A DNA stretch of 6,102 nt from Armatimonas sp043757465. GTDB lineage: Bacteria > Armatimonadota > Armatimonadia > Armatimonadales > Armatimonadaceae. The notes beneath the pieces were generated by a model. It saw only the letters and a list, made by a program, of their open reading frames with translations, searched no databases and was not told the origin of the DNA. Every line of letters begins with the position of its first letter. Within the stretch, counting starts at the first letter, position 1. The stretch is taken from assembly GCF_043757465.1 (NCBI RefSeq), contig NZ_JAYVPL010000078.1, forward strand, positions 1-6,102, given 5' to 3'. A program made the translations under genes and the position numbers. This document shows, piece after piece, positions 5,194 through 6,102 of this stretch.

Positions 5194-6102
5194 TTGGGAG
5201 CTAGATTCCGGATTTCCATGCCTAATCCCTTCGCTTCTTCTCGTCGCCGCTTCAAATCCTCCGCTTTCAGGGCATTGACCAGCTCGCGTCTCTCGCCCTC
5301 GCCTAGGACACCGGGTTTCGCGGTGCTCTTGCCGGTGTAGATCTGGAACATGTCGGCGAGGGTGAAGCTGTCGTTGCGCTGGGTGTCGAAGGGGAGCCCG
5401 GAGTTGTCGGTGGACTTCAGGTTCTCCAGCGGGTTTCTTGCCCAGGCATAGCGGAAGTAGACCGGCTCAGGCACGAGCGGGCTGGAGAGCACGACCACAC
5501 TGCGCTCCCAGTTCGGCTCTCCTTTGCCGACGTTCTTGTCGAGCCACTGCGCCTTTGCTGGCTGGAAACGTCCGTCTTTTCCCGCGATAGCGAACCCCTG
5601 GATCGGGCCATCGTTGAAGGGAGCCGCCCAGGTATCGAGCGTCAAGAGGAGCTTGCCATCTCTGGCCTTGACTTCCTGAAGCTGGGGGGGCAGCCAGCGA
5701 ATGCTCTTGCCGTACTGGGTCGCCAGAGCCCATTTGGCGATGCGCTCGCCCACGGGAACCTTGATCTGGGGATGGTACCAGGCGCGGTGCTGGTCAAAGC
5801 TACTGGCATAGCCGATGTTCTTATCACCTGCCTTGCGGAAGTTAAGAAACGTCTGGTAGTGAACCTCGCGGATGTAGTTTCCTTCGTCTACCATCGGGGG
5901 GAGGAAGTTCTCCAGAGTCTGCGGTGGATCCTGGGTCTCCTGAGTGATGATTCCAAAGGGCATGGTGGGATCGTTGAAGGTGGTGCGCCAGGTCTTGATC
6001 ATCTCCGGAAAGACCCGTGCGTAGAGCTTGTGACCATTGGGCACCAGAGCATCGTTGTAGCCCTGATGCCAGATGACCCCTTTGACCGGCAGCCCGGCGA
6101 GG
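5190..6102 (-). CDS. Sialate O-acetylesterase-like (SASA domain) protein, partial
   Basis: The frame is open through the right edge, so the N-terminal half, with the expected signal peptide and the nucleophile serine block, lies outside; about 303 residues are visible. A GTG at 6042-6044 is an internal valine, not a start, because KGVIWHQGYNDA is encoded just upstream (about 6046-6083) and corresponds to the SASA block usually written GVIWYQGESNA. AWYHPQIKVPVGERIAKWAL (bases about 5721-5780) matches the block that holds the catalytic histidine of the SGNH-like triad. VYFRYAWARNPLENL at about 5420-5464 matches the C-terminal SASA 'RYAW-NP--NLYN' motif. The family hydrolyses O-acetyl esters on sialic acid or on plant and bacterial polysaccharides; the substrate is not readable here. 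Two deviations from the usual motif are seen: QGYND instead of QGESN, and no Asp two or three residues before the histidine. It is the upstream partner of the sulfatase in one operon (ATGA overlap). Confidence 0.85.
   Translation of the reverse strand, partial: LAGLPVKGVIWHQGYNDALVPNGHKLYARVFPEMIKTWRTTFNDPTMPFGIITQETQDPPQTLENFLPPMVDEGNYIREVHYQTFLNFRKAGDKNIGYASSFDQHRAWYHPQIKVPVGERIAKWALATQYGKSIRWLPPQLQEVKARDGKLLLTLDTWAAPFNDGPIQGFAIAGKDGRFQPAKAQWLDKNVGKGEPNWERSVVVLSSPLVPEPVYFRYAWARNPLENLKSTDNSGLPFDTQRNDSFTLADMFQIYTGKSTAKPGVLGEGERRELVNALKAEDLKRRREEAKGLGMEIRNLAPK

Noticed and set aside
6042..6044. GTG as the start of the SASA protein
   Set aside because: Upstream codons in the same frame encode the conserved KGVIWHQG block to the window edge, so the gene is partial.

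Overview
The window looks like chromosomal DNA from a GC-rich environmental bacterium of the kind that carries many secreted sulfatases, esterases and DUF-type exported proteins. Planctomycetota, Verrucomicrobiota or Armatimonadota would fit, and I lean slightly towards Armatimonadota. This rests on gene content (DUF3500, a DUF1501 remnant, sulfatase, SASA-type esterase) and on weak or absent Shine-Dalgarno sites. No marker gene is present, so the phylum is an inference.

Layout. Bases 1-390 hold no confident gene: a short hairpin and a repeated 8-mer near the left edge, one possible 44-residue leftward ORF (162-296), and the leader of the first strong gene. Bases 391-2673 are a rightward two-gene unit: a Tat-exported DUF3500 protein followed, with zero spacing (TAG then ATG), by an M24 (Xaa-Pro aminopeptidase-like) metallopeptidase. 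Bases 2676-2861 hold what I read as the C-terminal stub of a DUF1501 protein on the + strand, with the rest of the gene missing. Bases 2840-3577 are a leftward secreted alpha/beta-hydrolase esterase. Bases 3619-3759 hold the N-terminal stub of a short-chain dehydrogenase on the + strand. Bases 3742-6102 are a leftward operon of a SASA-domain (sialate O-acetylesterase-like) protein, cut by the right edge, and a type I sulfatase, joined by an ATGA overlap.

How the genes may work together. The SASA esterase and sulfatase would remove acetyl and sulfate groups from a polysaccharide or glycan, and the secreted esterase could add a further deacylation step; a catabolic, glycan-unmasking role is the simplest reading. 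The DUF3500/M24 pair is probably a separate function of unknown substrate.

The most notable points are the two gene stubs on either side of the esterase, which point to past deletion or rearrangement; an Asp in place of a normally Glu metal ligand in the M24 enzyme; and non-canonical catalytic-block residues in the SASA protein. I see no CRISPR array, transposase, phage gene, RNA gene or clearly new system.
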